DNA of 64,000 nucleotides, from assembly GCF_009569385.1 (NCBI RefSeq), contig NZ_WBOF01000001.1, positions 6,023,501 to 6,087,500 of the forward strand. The letters run 5' to 3'. Under the pieces are notes generated by a model. It was given only the letters and a program-made list of their open reading frames with translations, was not told the DNA's origin and made no database searches. A program made the position numbers and the translations under genes. This DNA is from Streptomyces kaniharaensis (GTDB lineage: Bacteria > Actinomycetota > Actinomycetes > Streptomycetales > Streptomycetaceae). Of this stretch, positions 18,957 to 27,917 are shown in pieces (position 1 is the stretch's first letter; each line of letters opens with the position of its first letter).

Positions 18957-19922
18957 ATGCGTCGTTCTGTCCGGGTGCCCTCGCGTGCCCCCCGCCTGTT
19001 CCCCTGCGCCGCCGCGCTCGTCGCCGCCGCCGGCCTCGGCCAGCTCGGGGCCCCGGCCCCGCACCCCGTGCCGGCGCCCGCCGCGGCCGCTTCCGTGTGC
19101 GACGGCACCGACGCGGCCGCCCGCAGGCCCGCCAACAGTCACGCCGGGCGGGACCCGAACGCCGTCAGCGCGGCCCGGGCCCGGGCCATGGACGCCGACC
19201 TCCGCGCCCGCCTCGCCCAGCTCCCCGTCCACACCCATGAGGGCGGCACCACGACGGTCCCGGTGTACGTCCACGTGATCCACGCCGGAAGCACCGGGAA
19301 TCTCGCCGCGAGCACCGTCGCCGCCCAGATCGACCACCTCAACTCGACCTACGGGGGCCGGGGCCAGGGCAACACACCCACCGGGTTCCAGTTCGCGCTG
19401 GCCGGCACCGACTACACCGACAACGCCGGCTGGTACAACGGCATGACCCCGGGCTCGCCGGCCGAGCGCGCCATGAAGAGCGCCCTGCGCAAGGGCGGTG
19501 CGGGCGCGCTCAACCTCTACACCGCCAACCTCGGCCAGTCCCTGCTCGGCTGGGCGACCTTCCCCAACTCCTACCGGTCCGACCCGACCGACGACGGCGT
19601 CGTCGTCCTCGACGCCTCCCTGCCCGGCGGCTCGGCCCCCAACTACAACGAGGGCTCCACCGCCACCCACGAGACCGGCCACTGGCTCGGCCTCTTCCAC
19701 ACCTTCCAGGGCGGCTGCCCGTCCCCGGGCGACTACGTCGACGACACCCCGGCGGAGGGCAGCCCCTCCTACGGCTGCCCCGAGGGCCGCCACACCTGCA
19801 CGACGCCGGGGCTCGACCCGATCCACAACTTCATGGACTACAGCTACGACTCCTGCATGACCCAGTTCACCCCGGGCCAGGTCCAGCGGATGGCCGGCTC
19901 GTGGGCCGCCTACCGGAGCTGA
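18957..19922 (+). CDS. Secreted zinc metalloprotease, M43 (pappalysin-like) family
   Basis: An extracellular endopeptidase of 321 residues. An N-terminal signal peptide (RAPRLFPCAAALVAAAGL) is followed by a pro-region and a catalytic domain with HETGHWLGLFH, the extended HExxHxxGxxH zinc site of metzincins, and the Met-turn NFMDYS about 55 residues later. Six or more cysteines surround the active site, as in M43B enzymes. ATG 18957 follows AGGAG by 6 nt. The gene is free-standing, 65 nt after the P-loop gene. Confidence 0.93.
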   Translation: MRRSVRVPSRAPRLFPCAAALVAAAGLGQLGAPAPHPVPAPAAAASVCDGTDAAARRPANSHAGRDPNAVSAARARAMDADLRARLAQLPVHTHEGGTTTVPVYVHVIHAGSTGNLAASTVAAQIDHLNSTYGGRGQGNTPTGFQFALAGTDYTDNAGWYNGMTPGSPAERAMKSALRKGGAGALNLYTANLGQSLLGWATFPNSYRSDPTDDGVVVLDASLPGGSAPNYNEGSTATHETGHWLGLFHTFQGGCPSPGDYVDDTPAEGSPSYGCPEGRHTCTTPGLDPIHNFMDYSYDSCMTQFTPGQVQRMAGSWAAYRS

Positions 19923-20077
19923 ACCCGCCCGGCCGACGCCCGCGCGCTCACCCGAACGGACCGCCGAACGCGTTCCCGGCGCGGCGATTTCGGGCCGTAT
20001 GTCTGATGTGATCGATGTTCGGGTGTCGGAACGCAACCGCGTCGACACCCGGCAAGGCACGGTAAGGAGAAACGCCA

Positions 20078-20539
20078 ATGAGCGCCATTCCCCGGATCGT
20101 CGTCGGCGTGGACGGCTCGCCCGCCTCGGAGCACGCGCTGCGGTGGGCGGTCGACTACGCGAAGGCCGTCGGCGGCACCGTCAACGCGATCGCCGCCTGG
20201 GAGTACCCCGCCTTCTACGGCGGGGTCGGGATGAGGGTGCCGCCCATCGAGGGGTACAACCCGGAGGAACTCGCCGGGAAGACCCTCGCCCAGACCGTCA
20301 CGAGGGTCCTCGGCGACGACCCGGGCGTGCGGATCAGCGAGACCGTGATGCCCGGCAACGCCGCCCAGGCCCTCCTCGACGCCGCGGACGGAGCCGCGCT
20401 CGTCGTCGTCGGCAGCCGCGGCCTCGGAGGTTTCTCCCGTGCGCTGCTCGGCTCCGTCAGCCGCCACCTCACCGAGCACGCGCCCTGCCCGGTCGTCGTC
20501 GTCCGGGACACGCACGTGATGTCACCCGGCGAGCGGTAG
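20078..20539 (+). CDS. Universal stress protein (UspA family), single domain
   Basis: A 153-residue nucleotide-binding stress protein. It begins IVVGVDGSPASEHAL, and carries the ATP-binding signature GSRGLGGFSRALLGSVS near residue 110 and ends in CPVVVVRD. ATG 20078 follows AAGGAG by 8 nt. Many actinomycete Usp proteins have two domains; this is the short type. It lies ahead of the DNA glycosylase gene by 62 nt but probably has its own promoter in the 155-nt gap upstream. Confidence 0.95.
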   Translation: MSAIPRIVVGVDGSPASEHALRWAVDYAKAVGGTVNAIAAWEYPAFYGGVGMRVPPIEGYNPEELAGKTLAQTVTRVLGDDPGVRISETVMPGNAAQALLDAADGAALVVVGSRGLGGFSRALLGSVSRHLTEHAPCPVVVVRDTHVMSPGER

Positions 20540-20601
20540 CGGCGACGGCGCCGGTCCGGCAGCAGCCCGCACCGGGCCGGCGCGCGGGGCAGGATGGAGA
20601 C

Positions 20602-21429
20602 ATGCCAGAAGGTGACTCCGTCTACCGCGCGGCGGCCCGGATGCGCGACACCCTCGCCGGGGTGCAGCTGACCAGCGCCGACCTGCGGGTACCCGCGCAC
20701 GCCACCGCCGCACTCGCCGGCCGCTGGGTCCTGGAGGTCGCCCCGCGTGGCAAGCACCTCCTCACCCGCCTCGAAGGCGGCCTCACCCTGCACACCCACC
20801 TCCGGATGGACGGCCGCTGGGAGATCTACCGCCCCGGCGAACGCTGGGGCGGCGGCCCCGCCTGGCAGATCCGCGCCGTCCTCGGCACCGAGCGCGGCAC
20901 CGCCGTCGGCTACCGGCTGCCCGTCGTCGAACTGCTGCGCACCACCGACGAGGAACGCGCCGTCGGCCACCTCGGACCCGACCTGCTCGGCCCCGACTGG
21001 GACCCGGTCGAAGCCGTCCACCGCCTGCTCGCCCACCCCGGCCGCCCGCTCGCCGACGCCCTGCTCGACCAGCGCAACCTCGCCGGGATCGGCAACGTCT
21101 ACGCCAACGAACTGAGCTTCCTGGCCGGCGTCACCCCGTGGACCCCGGTCGGCGAACTCCGCAGCCCCGACCGCGTGGTGGAACGCGCCCGGGAACTGCT
21201 GGAAGTCAACAAGCTGCGCCCCGGCCACATCACCACGGGCGACACCCGGCGCGGCCACCAGCACTGGGTCTACGGCCGCGCCGGCCGCCCTTGCCCCCGG
21301 TGTGGCAGCCTGGTGCTGACCGCCCGCCAGGGCACTCCGCCGCAGGACCGGGTGGCGTACTGGTGTCCGTACTGCCAGCGCGGCCCGGCACCGGTGCAGC
21401 AGACGAGGAGCAGGCGGCCGGCTCGTTGA
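20602..21429 (+). CDS. Fpg/Nei family DNA glycosylase (endonuclease VIII type)
   Basis: Base-excision repair enzyme that removes oxidised bases and cuts the backbone. After Met1 the catalytic PEGD is present (Pro2 and Glu3), with the conserved Lys in APRGKHLL, the helix-two-turn-helix NLAGIGNVYANE and a C-terminal zinc finger CPRCG...WCPYC. 275 residues, the normal length. The PEGDSV start and short loop suggest the Nei2 branch rather than MutM. ATG 20602 follows GGATGGAG. Confidence 0.95.
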   Translation: MPEGDSVYRAAARMRDTLAGVQLTSADLRVPAHATAALAGRWVLEVAPRGKHLLTRLEGGLTLHTHLRMDGRWEIYRPGERWGGGPAWQIRAVLGTERGTAVGYRLPVVELLRTTDEERAVGHLGPDLLGPDWDPVEAVHRLLAHPGRPLADALLDQRNLAGIGNVYANELSFLAGVTPWTPVGELRSPDRVVERARELLEVNKLRPGHITTGDTRRGHQHWVYGRAGRPCPRCGSLVLTARQGTPPQDRVAYWCPYCQRGPAPVQQTRSRRPAR

Positions 21430-21447
21430 GGGGACTACCCGGGGGTG

Positions 21448-22083
21448 TCAGGGACGTACGACCAGGGCGGGGTGGCGCGGGTCGTCGACTCGGACGGTGA
21501 CGTCGGCGGCCTCGGCGGGGGCGGTCTCGGCCTCGTAGCGGGAGAAGGCGGGCAGGGTCCACTGTTCGTCGGGCGGGGTGCGGCGGGCGAGGGCGGCCGG
21601 GGTGAGGGCGAGGTGGACGGTCAGCTCCAGCGGCAGCCAGCGGCCGAGCAGCAGGGCGCCGTCCAGCAGCAGTACGCCGCCGGGCGCGAGCCCGGTGTAC
21701 GGGGCGCGGGTGGCGCGGTCCGTGGCCGGGTCGCGCAGCGAGGGCAGCACGCGGCCGGTGCCGCCGGGTTCCAGCGGGTCGAGCACCTCGCGGAGCAGGG
21801 CGCCGTCGTCCAGCCAGAGGTCGTGGAAGGCGTCCGGGTCGCGCTTGCCGTACTCGAGGCGGACGGAGGCCGGCCGCAGGAAGTCCCCGGCGGACACCCG
21901 CAGGGCCGGGCGGCCGCGCAGCCGCAGCGGTTCGACGAGCGCGTCGGCGAGTGCTCCTGGGCGGGCCGCGGCTGCGCCGTCGACGGCGACCCGCAGCCAC
22001 CGCTGCCCCGCGCCGGGCAGGGCGGTGATGCGGTCGGCGAGGAACTCGGCGAGCCGCTCGGGCGAGATCGGGCGTACCTGCAT
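21448..22083 (-). CDS. Uridine-kinase-like protein with degenerate P-loop
   Basis: 211 residues resembling actinobacterial proteins labelled uridine kinase: DGALLLGRWLPLELTVHL, SAGDFLRPASVRLEYG and PDAFHDLWLD match the kinase core. The Walker A position reads VDGAAAARPGALADAL, without the GxxGxGKS lysine, so catalysis in the usual way is doubtful. It is the second gene of a two-gene operon, 14 nt after the propeller gene. ATG 22083 begins the conserved MQVRPISPERL. Confidence 0.8.
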   Translation of the reverse strand: MQVRPISPERLAEFLADRITALPGAGQRWLRVAVDGAAAARPGALADALVEPLRLRGRPALRVSAGDFLRPASVRLEYGKRDPDAFHDLWLDDGALLREVLDPLEPGGTGRVLPSLRDPATDRATRAPYTGLAPGGVLLLDGALLLGRWLPLELTVHLALTPAALARRTPPDEQWTLPAFSRYEAETAPAEAADVTVRVDDPRHPALVVRP

Positions 22084-22097
22084 GCCGGCCCCGTCCG

Positions 22098-23411
22098 TCA
22101 GACCCTCGCGAGCGGCAGGGCGTGCAGGACGTCGTCGTGGCCGGCGTAGAGCCGGTCGTCGTCGGCGGCGAGCGACCACACGTCCTTGCCGGGGCCCGAG
22201 TCGCGGAAGGTCCAGAGCAGCCTGCCCCGCGTCGCGTCGATCGCGCAGACGCCGGCGGCGGCCGGGCCGGGGACGTAGACGACGCCGTTGACCACCAGCG
22301 GGTGGCTGCGGCGGTCCAGCAGGAACGGCAGCTGGAGCGACCAGAGGCCGCCCGGCGCGGTCTCGGCGTGGCCGCTGACCAGGCCGTTGTCACGCGGGAC
22401 GTAGAGCATGCCGGAGTCGGCGACCGGCGGCATGGTGCGCCACTGCGCGGGCGGGGTGGGGGAGAACCTCCACCGTTCGGTGCCGGTGGCCAGGTCCAGG
22501 GCGCGCAGGCCGCCGGAGCCGTCGGGCACGTAGACGGCCCGCTGCCCGACCGTGCACCAGCGCAGGTTCTCGTTGCCCTGCGCCGTCCAGCGCTGCCGGC
22601 CGGTCGCGGCGTCCCGGATGACGAGCTCGGCGCGGCCCTCCGGGCTGCGGATGGCGGCGATGGCGCCGTCGGGGCCGGCCGCGGGAGTGAGCAGTTGCTC
22701 GCCGGTGTCGGCGGGGGAGGTCCACAGGAGCGCGCCGTCCGCGATGCGCAGCGCGAACACCTGCCGCCCCAGGGCCGTGGCGCCCTTCTTGGGCCGGCTG
22801 TACGCGGTGCCGTAGAGGGTGGTGCCGTCGCAGCCGGCGAGCACGACGTCGTCGTTCAGGCCGTCGGGCAGGGCGACGGTCACGTCGGCGGCCGGGTCGG
22901 TGAGGTGACGGCCGTCGATGTGGCCCCGGGAGATGGTGAAGACGCGGTCGGCGACCATGACGGCGCGGCCGGAGGCCGGGTCGTCGCTCCCGAGGTCCCG
23001 GTCCGGTGGCGCGAGGCGGATGATGCGGGTCGGGTCGCCGGTGGCCGGGTCGAGCAGTTGGAGGCCGGTGCTGGTGGCGAAGACCGGGCGGCCCGGCCGG
23101 CCGGTGAGCCGCTCCGGCATCGCCGCCTCGCTCCCGCGGTACGTCCAGAGCGGGGTCGGCCCGGAGAGGGCGGTGGGGTGCGGTTTCGTCGGCGCGGGGG
23201 CCGGCTGGTCCGCGCCCGGCCGGCCGAATGCCCAGGTCGCCGCGCCGGCCGCCAGCACCCCGGCCCCGACCAGCAGCCCGCGCCGGCTCAGCCTCGGCCC
23301 GTCCCCGCCCGCACCGACCACGTCCCCGGGGGCCTCGTCCGCACCGTCCGCCTCCCCGTCCCACTGCCAGGACGCCTGCCCGGCGGTTCGCTCGGACGAG
23401 GACGACTGCAT
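22098..23411 (-). CDS. PQQ-like beta-propeller protein, probably Tat-exported or membrane-anchored
   Basis: 437 residues. An acidic N-terminal tail is followed by SRRGLLVGAGVLAAGAATW, a twin-arginine-like export or anchor segment near residues 50-70. The rest contains repeated blades of the PQQ/YWTD kind (GRVFTIS, LDLATGTERWRF, IDATRGRLLWTF, DGALLWTS). Such WG-repeat propellers often bind partners rather than PQQ. ATG 23411 is chosen because upstream residues are low complexity. Co-transcribed with the uridine-kinase-like gene. Confidence 0.85.
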   Translation of the reverse strand: MQSSSSERTAGQASWQWDGEADGADEAPGDVVGAGGDGPRLSRRGLLVGAGVLAAGAATWAFGRPGADQPAPAPTKPHPTALSGPTPLWTYRGSEAAMPERLTGRPGRPVFATSTGLQLLDPATGDPTRIIRLAPPDRDLGSDDPASGRAVMVADRVFTISRGHIDGRHLTDPAADVTVALPDGLNDDVVLAGCDGTTLYGTAYSRPKKGATALGRQVFALRIADGALLWTSPADTGEQLLTPAAGPDGAIAAIRSPEGRAELVIRDAATGRQRWTAQGNENLRWCTVGQRAVYVPDGSGGLRALDLATGTERWRFSPTPPAQWRTMPPVADSGMLYVPRDNGLVSGHAETAPGGLWSLQLPFLLDRRSHPLVVNGVVYVPGPAAAGVCAIDATRGRLLWTFRDSGPGKDVWSLAADDDRLYAGHDDVLHALPLARV

Positions 23412-23550
23412 GCTGGCTCTCGCTTCGCCGGGGGCAGCCCTGGTGCTGCCGGTCGATATCGGAGGATATCGAACGGTCCCCGAACTGCCGGACTCGCTCA
23501 CTGTCCGGTGCCGTGGTCGGCGAGGGGGCGGCGGGCGCCTCGGGCTCGCC

Positions 23551-23585
23551 TTGACACGCCCCGGGGCCCGGCGTAGCAAAAGAGC
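23551..23585 (+). promoter_or_regulatory. Promoter TTGACA-17-TAGCAA, leaderless start for the SpoIIE phosphatase
   Basis: TTGACA at 23551-23556 and TAGCAA at 23574-23579 are 17 nt apart. Six nt separate the -10 from ATG 23586, so the predicted first transcribed base is the A of the start codon. No Shine-Dalgarno exists upstream. Confidence 0.75.
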
Positions 23586-26066
23586 ATGCGCCAGGGTGCG
23601 CCGGCGGACCGGCACCGTCAGCACGCGGGGCGGCCCGACACCGCCGCCGGGGCGGTGACGGACCGGGACACCCTGTTGGCGTCGTGCGTGCGTGCGGTGC
23701 TCGGCAGCACCGGGGCGTACGGGGCGATGGTGTACCTGCGCTCGCGGGACCGGCGCTCACTGGTGCTGTGCACCATAGCCGGGGTGCCGCTGTCGATCAT
23801 GAGCCCGTTCCGGCGGGTCGCGGCGGCCGGGCCGCTGCCGGTGGCGGTCACCTTCCGCACCGGACGGACGATCACCCTCGCCGACACCGAGGACACCATG
23901 CGGCGCTTTCCGCAGCTCGCGGTCGGCATGCCCTACGACTTCGCGTCCGCCTATGTGCCGGTGACGGCGGGCGAGGAGCGGCTCGGGGTGCTGAGCGTGC
24001 TGTGGGTGGCCTCCGACGACGGGGTGCCGGTGGGCGCGCCGCGGCGGCTGCGGTCGGCGGCGGAGCGGCTGGCGGTCGGGCTGGCCGGTCTGGAGGCGGA
24101 AGGGCACATGGTAGAAGCGAACGGCGACAACCCGGTGGTGGAGCTGGCGCCGCCGTCCGCGCCGACCACCCGGGTCGGGCTGTTCGACTGGAACGTGGCG
24201 ACCGGCGCGCTCGCCGCCGACGAGCAGTTCCGGGAGATCTTCGGCTTCGCGCCCGGCGAGTTCGACGGCCGGGTCACCACGCTCACCGGCAGGATCGCGC
24301 CCGGCGACCGGGCCGAGTTCCGGGCCGCCGCCAAGCTCGCCCTGGAACGCGGCGAGGTGCTGGCCGCGCGGGTGCGGGTGCTTGGGCGCGACGGCAACCC
24401 CTACCCGGTGGAGCTGTGGGCGCGTGTCCCGTCCACGATCGAGGACGGCCGTACCCATCTGGTCGGCGCCGTTCTGGACGTCCGCACGCTCACCGCCGCC
24501 GCCGCGGCCGTCGAGCGGCTGCGCGAGGGTGTGTTCTCGCTCGACCCGGACGGCCGGATCACCTACGCCAACCGCGGCGTGGAGCCGCTGCTGCAGGCCG
24601 CCCGCGAGGAGCTGATCGGCCACCATCCGTGGGAGGTGCTGCCCTGGCTCGCCGACCCCTTCTACGAGAACCGCTACCGGGCCGCGATGCTCTCCCAGCA
24701 GCCCACCGCCTTCCTCGCCGCCCGCCCGCCGGACGGCTGGCTGGCCTTCTCGCTCTACCCGGACGCGCACGGCGTCACCGGCCGGGTGGTCGCCGCGGAG
24801 GCGCCGGCGGGCGCGGCCGAGCCGCCCGCCGCCCCGCCGCCCGGCACCCGCCCGGACATCGGCGGCACCTACCACCTGCTCCAGCTCGCCAGCGCGCTCA
24901 CCGAGGCGGCCAGTGTGCGGGACGTCTGCCAGGCCGTCGCCGAGCAGATCCTCCCGGCCTTCGGCGGTCAGGAGCTCGCCATCTACGCCGTCAGAGACAA
25001 GCGCCTCCACCTGGTCTCGCAGAGCGGCTACCCGGACGGCTTCCTGGACGGCTTCGAGGGCACTCCGGTGGCCGCCCGGATCCCCGGCGCGGAGGCCCTC
25101 AGCACCGGCACACCGATCTTCTTCGAGAACGTCCGCCAACTCGCCGCCGCCTACCCCGGCATCGCCCTGGACGAGATGCGCGCCTGGGCCTTCCTGCCGC
25201 TCATCGCCTCCGGCCACCCGGTCGGCAGCTGCATCCTCGGCTTCGACGAGCCGCACCGCTTCACCGTGGAGGAGCGCGGCCTGCTCACCGCCCTCGGCGG
25301 CTTCATCGCCCAGGCCCTGGAGCGCGCCCGCCTCTACGACGCCGAGTTCGCGCTGGCCCGTGGCCTCCAGCAGGCGCTGCTGCCGCACCGCCTGCCGAAC
25401 GTGCCGGGCATCCGGATCGCCGCGCGCTACCTGCCCGGCACCCAGGGCATGGAGATCGGCGGCGACTGGTACGACGCGATCGTCACCGGGCGCGACCTCA
25501 CCCTGGTGATCGGCGACGTCGAGGGCCACAGCGTCGGCGCCGCCGCCACCATGGGCCAGCTGCGCAGCGCCGTCCGCGCCTTCGCCAGCGGCGGGGAACC
25601 GCCCGGCGAGGTGCTCGCCCGCACCAACCGGCTGCTCCTCGACCTCGACCCGGGGCTGCTCGCCAGCTGCTGCCTCGTCCGGCTGACCCCGGCCGACGGA
25701 ACCCTCCGGATCGCCCGGGCCGGGCACCTGCCGCCGCTGCTGCGCCAACCCGGCGGCCGGGCGGAGGCACTGAACGTGCCGGGCGGGCCGCTGCTGGGCG
25801 TCGACGACGGGGCGGAGTACCCGGTGAGTGAGCTGTGCCTGGAGGCGGGCTCGGTGATGGCCCTTTACACGGACGGGCTGGTGGAGGATCCGGCGGTACC
25901 GATCGACCAGGGTGTGGACCGGCTGCGGGTCGCCTTCGGGCACTCACCCGGCGGAGCCGGGCTGGAGTCGCTCGCCGACCGGCTGCTGCGCGAGGTCGGT
26001 TCGACGCACCGGGTGGACGACGTCGCGTTGCTGCTCACGGAGTTCCGGGGCACGGCGGCCGGGTGA
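23586..26066 (+). CDS. GAF-PAS-PAS-GAF-SpoIIE protein phosphatase
   Basis: A cytosolic sensor phosphatase (PP2C-like) that in streptomycetes usually acts on anti-anti-sigma factors. Over 826 residues: N-terminal GAF-like part (about 20-165), PAS (RVGLFDWNVATGAL, about 195-310), second PAS (EGVFSLDPDGRITYANRG, about 315-400), GAF (about 430-580) and SpoIIE domain (QQALLPHRLPNVPGI, GGDWYDA, VIGDVEGHS, DDVALLL), which retains the metal-binding Asp residues. No HATPase partner or STAS gene is next to it. A leaderless promoter ends exactly at the ATG. The following two-component system is in the same direction, 83 nt away. Confidence 0.92.
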   Translation: MRQGAPADRHRQHAGRPDTAAGAVTDRDTLLASCVRAVLGSTGAYGAMVYLRSRDRRSLVLCTIAGVPLSIMSPFRRVAAAGPLPVAVTFRTGRTITLADTEDTMRRFPQLAVGMPYDFASAYVPVTAGEERLGVLSVLWVASDDGVPVGAPRRLRSAAERLAVGLAGLEAEGHMVEANGDNPVVELAPPSAPTTRVGLFDWNVATGALAADEQFREIFGFAPGEFDGRVTTLTGRIAPGDRAEFRAAAKLALERGEVLAARVRVLGRDGNPYPVELWARVPSTIEDGRTHLVGAVLDVRTLTAAAAAVERLREGVFSLDPDGRITYANRGVEPLLQAAREELIGHHPWEVLPWLADPFYENRYRAAMLSQQPTAFLAARPPDGWLAFSLYPDAHGVTGRVVAAEAPAGAAEPPAAPPPGTRPDIGGTYHLLQLASALTEAASVRDVCQAVAEQILPAFGGQELAIYAVRDKRLHLVSQSGYPDGFLDGFEGTPVAARIPGAEALSTGTPIFFENVRQLAAAYPGIALDEMRAWAFLPLIASGHPVGSCILGFDEPHRFTVEERGLLTALGGFIAQALERARLYDAEFALARGLQQALLPHRLPNVPGIRIAARYLPGTQGMEIGGDWYDAIVTGRDLTLVIGDVEGHSVGAAATMGQLRSAVRAFASGGEPPGEVLARTNRLLLDLDPGLLASCCLVRLTPADGTLRIARAGHLPPLLRQPGGRAEALNVPGGPLLGVDDGAEYPVSELCLEAGSVMALYTDGLVEDPAVPIDQGVDRLRVAFGHSPGGAGLESLADRLLREVGSTHRVDDVALLLTEFRGTAAG

Positions 26067-26137
26067 ACCCTCGGATCACGACTTTCGTCGGCCGCAGGCG
26101 CTACGAACGGTGACGGCGGCCGGTTCGTCCATCCGGC

Positions 26138-26143
26138 TAGCCT
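26138..26143 (+). promoter_or_regulatory. -10 box TAGCCT for leaderless histidine kinase mRNA
   Basis: TAGCCT lies 6 nt before GTG 26150, within the same 9-mer GCTAGCCTC as the box at 13847. The absence of a ribosome site supports a leaderless transcript; no good -35 is visible. Confidence 0.5.
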
Positions 26144-26149
26144 CAGCGG

Positions 26150-27823
26150 GTGAACGCGATTGCACGGGCCTGGAAGAAGGCGGTAGGAAAGGCGCTGCCA
26201 GGGCCCTGGCGGCCCTGGCTGGTGGTGCGCGAGGCACTGCTCGCCCTGGTGATGGGCGGGCTCGCCGTCCTGCTGGAGTGGGCCGGCCACACCGGCTACG
26301 CCGTGCCGGTCGGCCTCGGCACCGCGGTGCTGTGTCTGCTGCGGCGGGCCTTCCCGGCGAGCGTGCTGCTGGTGACGGCGGCCGCGACCGGCTGGGCGCC
26401 CGGTCCGTTCCTGCTGCTGGTCCTCGCAGGTGGGACAGCAGGGGCCCGGGTGCGCCGGGCCGGCCCGCTGGTCGGCACCTTCGTCCTCAGCTGGGTGCTG
26501 TTCACCGTGACCGGGGTGTTGAAGGACGTGGGCACGGCGTCGCCCAAGTTGCTGGTCGGGCTCTCGCTCGGCGGCTTCCTGCTGATGGCCGTCCTGCCCG
26601 CGCTGTGGGGCCGCTACCAGGCGCAGCGCCGCGAGCTGGAGGACGCGCTGCGCGAGCGCAACGACCAGCTGGTGCGCGAGCGTCTGATGGTGGTGCACCA
26701 GGCGCGGCTGCGCGAGCGTCACCGGATCGCCCAGGACATGCACGACAGCCTGGGCCACCAGCTCGCGCTGATCTCCGTCCACTCGGGCGCGCTGGAGGTG
26801 GACCGGAGCCTGACCGACCGGCAGCGCGAGGCGGTCGGTGTGCTGCGGCAGGCGGCGGTGGCCGCGATGCGCGAGCTGCGCGAGGTGGTCGGCGTCCTGC
26901 ACGACGAGTCGACGGCCGTCCCGCCGGCGCCCGCCGGCGCGAGCGGAGCGCCCGGCCGGGGCGGCGTGGACGGGATCGAGGGGCTGGTGGAGTCCTCGCG
27001 CGCCGCCGGGACATTGGTCTCGCTCTCGCGGGACGGCGAACGGCGCCCGCTGGCCGCCGCCGTCGACCACGCGGCGTACCGGATCGTGCAGGAGGCGCTC
27101 ACCAACGCGCACAAGCACGCCCCCGGCGCGCCGATCGGGGTCGCGCTCCGCTACGAGCCGGACGCCCTGGTTGTGGAGGTCACCAACCCGGCTGCGCCGG
27201 AGCCCGTCGGCGTGCGCGCCGGTACGGGCCAGGTCGTCAGCGGCGGGCAGGGGCTGACCGGCCTGCGCGAACGCGCGCGGCTGGTGGGCGGCATGGTGCA
27301 CGCCGGGCAGACGCCCGACCAGGGCTTCCGGCTGGCCGCCGTGCTCCCGTACGGCGGCACGGCGGACGGCGCGGGCGACGGCGTCGCGGGCCTCGCCGGG
27401 GTCGATGACTGGGTGCTGGAGGGCCTGCCCCCGGTCGCGGACGGCGGCGGCGCGCGGCGGCGCAGCCCGGCGCTGGGCTGCGCGGTCGGCGTGGTCGCCG
27501 TCGGGCTGACCGTGCTGGGCCTGCTCGTCTGGGGCCTGTGGGCGTTCGTCCAGGCCACCGGCGACGCGACGGTGAAGACGTCGGTGTACGACGACGTCCG
27601 GCTCGGCCGGTCGGAGGCCGACGTGATGCGCGAACTGCCTTCAGGCAACGGCTTCTTCACCGACACCTTCAAGGGGAGCGGCCCGCCGGCGCCCGCGGGC
27701 TCGCACTGCCGGTACTACCTGTCCAGCGACGTCAGCGAGAAGTGGGACCGGGACAACGTGGTGCGGTTCTGCTTCAAGGACGGGGTGCTGGTGGACAAGC
27801 AGCACTACGAGGCGAAGAACTGA
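26150..27823 (+). CDS. NarL-type sensor histidine kinase with an unusual C-terminal membrane and SmpA-like tail
   Basis: 557 residues. About five N-terminal membrane helices precede a HisKA_3 dimerisation helix (HRIAQDMHDSLGHQLALIS, phospho-His in MHDS) and an HATPase (QEALTNAHKHAPG). After the kinase ends, near residue 400, there is a Gly/Asp-rich linker, a further membrane span (VGVVAVGLTVLGLLVWGLW) and an outer domain of about 90 residues beginning YDDVRLGRSEADVMRELP, which resembles the SmpA/BamE fold. Sensors of this family normally end after the HATPase. The partner regulator is 94 nt downstream. Confidence 0.92.
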   Translation: MNAIARAWKKAVGKALPGPWRPWLVVREALLALVMGGLAVLLEWAGHTGYAVPVGLGTAVLCLLRRAFPASVLLVTAAATGWAPGPFLLLVLAGGTAGARVRRAGPLVGTFVLSWVLFTVTGVLKDVGTASPKLLVGLSLGGFLLMAVLPALWGRYQAQRRELEDALRERNDQLVRERLMVVHQARLRERHRIAQDMHDSLGHQLALISVHSGALEVDRSLTDRQREAVGVLRQAAVAAMRELREVVGVLHDESTAVPPAPAGASGAPGRGGVDGIEGLVESSRAAGTLVSLSRDGERRPLAAAVDHAAYRIVQEALTNAHKHAPGAPIGVALRYEPDALVVEVTNPAAPEPVGVRAGTGQVVSGGQGLTGLRERARLVGGMVHAGQTPDQGFRLAAVLPYGGTADGAGDGVAGLAGVDDWVLEGLPPVADGGGARRRSPALGCAVGVVAVGLTVLGLLVWGLWAFVQATGDATVKTSVYDDVRLGRSEADVMRELPSGNGFFTDTFKGSGPPAPAGSHCRYYLSSDVSEKWDRDNVVRFCFKDGVLVDKQHYEAKN

Positions 27824-27917
27824 CCGGCCGGAGGGCGCCGTCGGCCCGGATGTGAGGATGGTGCCGACGTACCGTGCCGCGGCACCGGCACCAGCACCGC
27901 TTGAGGGGATGACCAGC

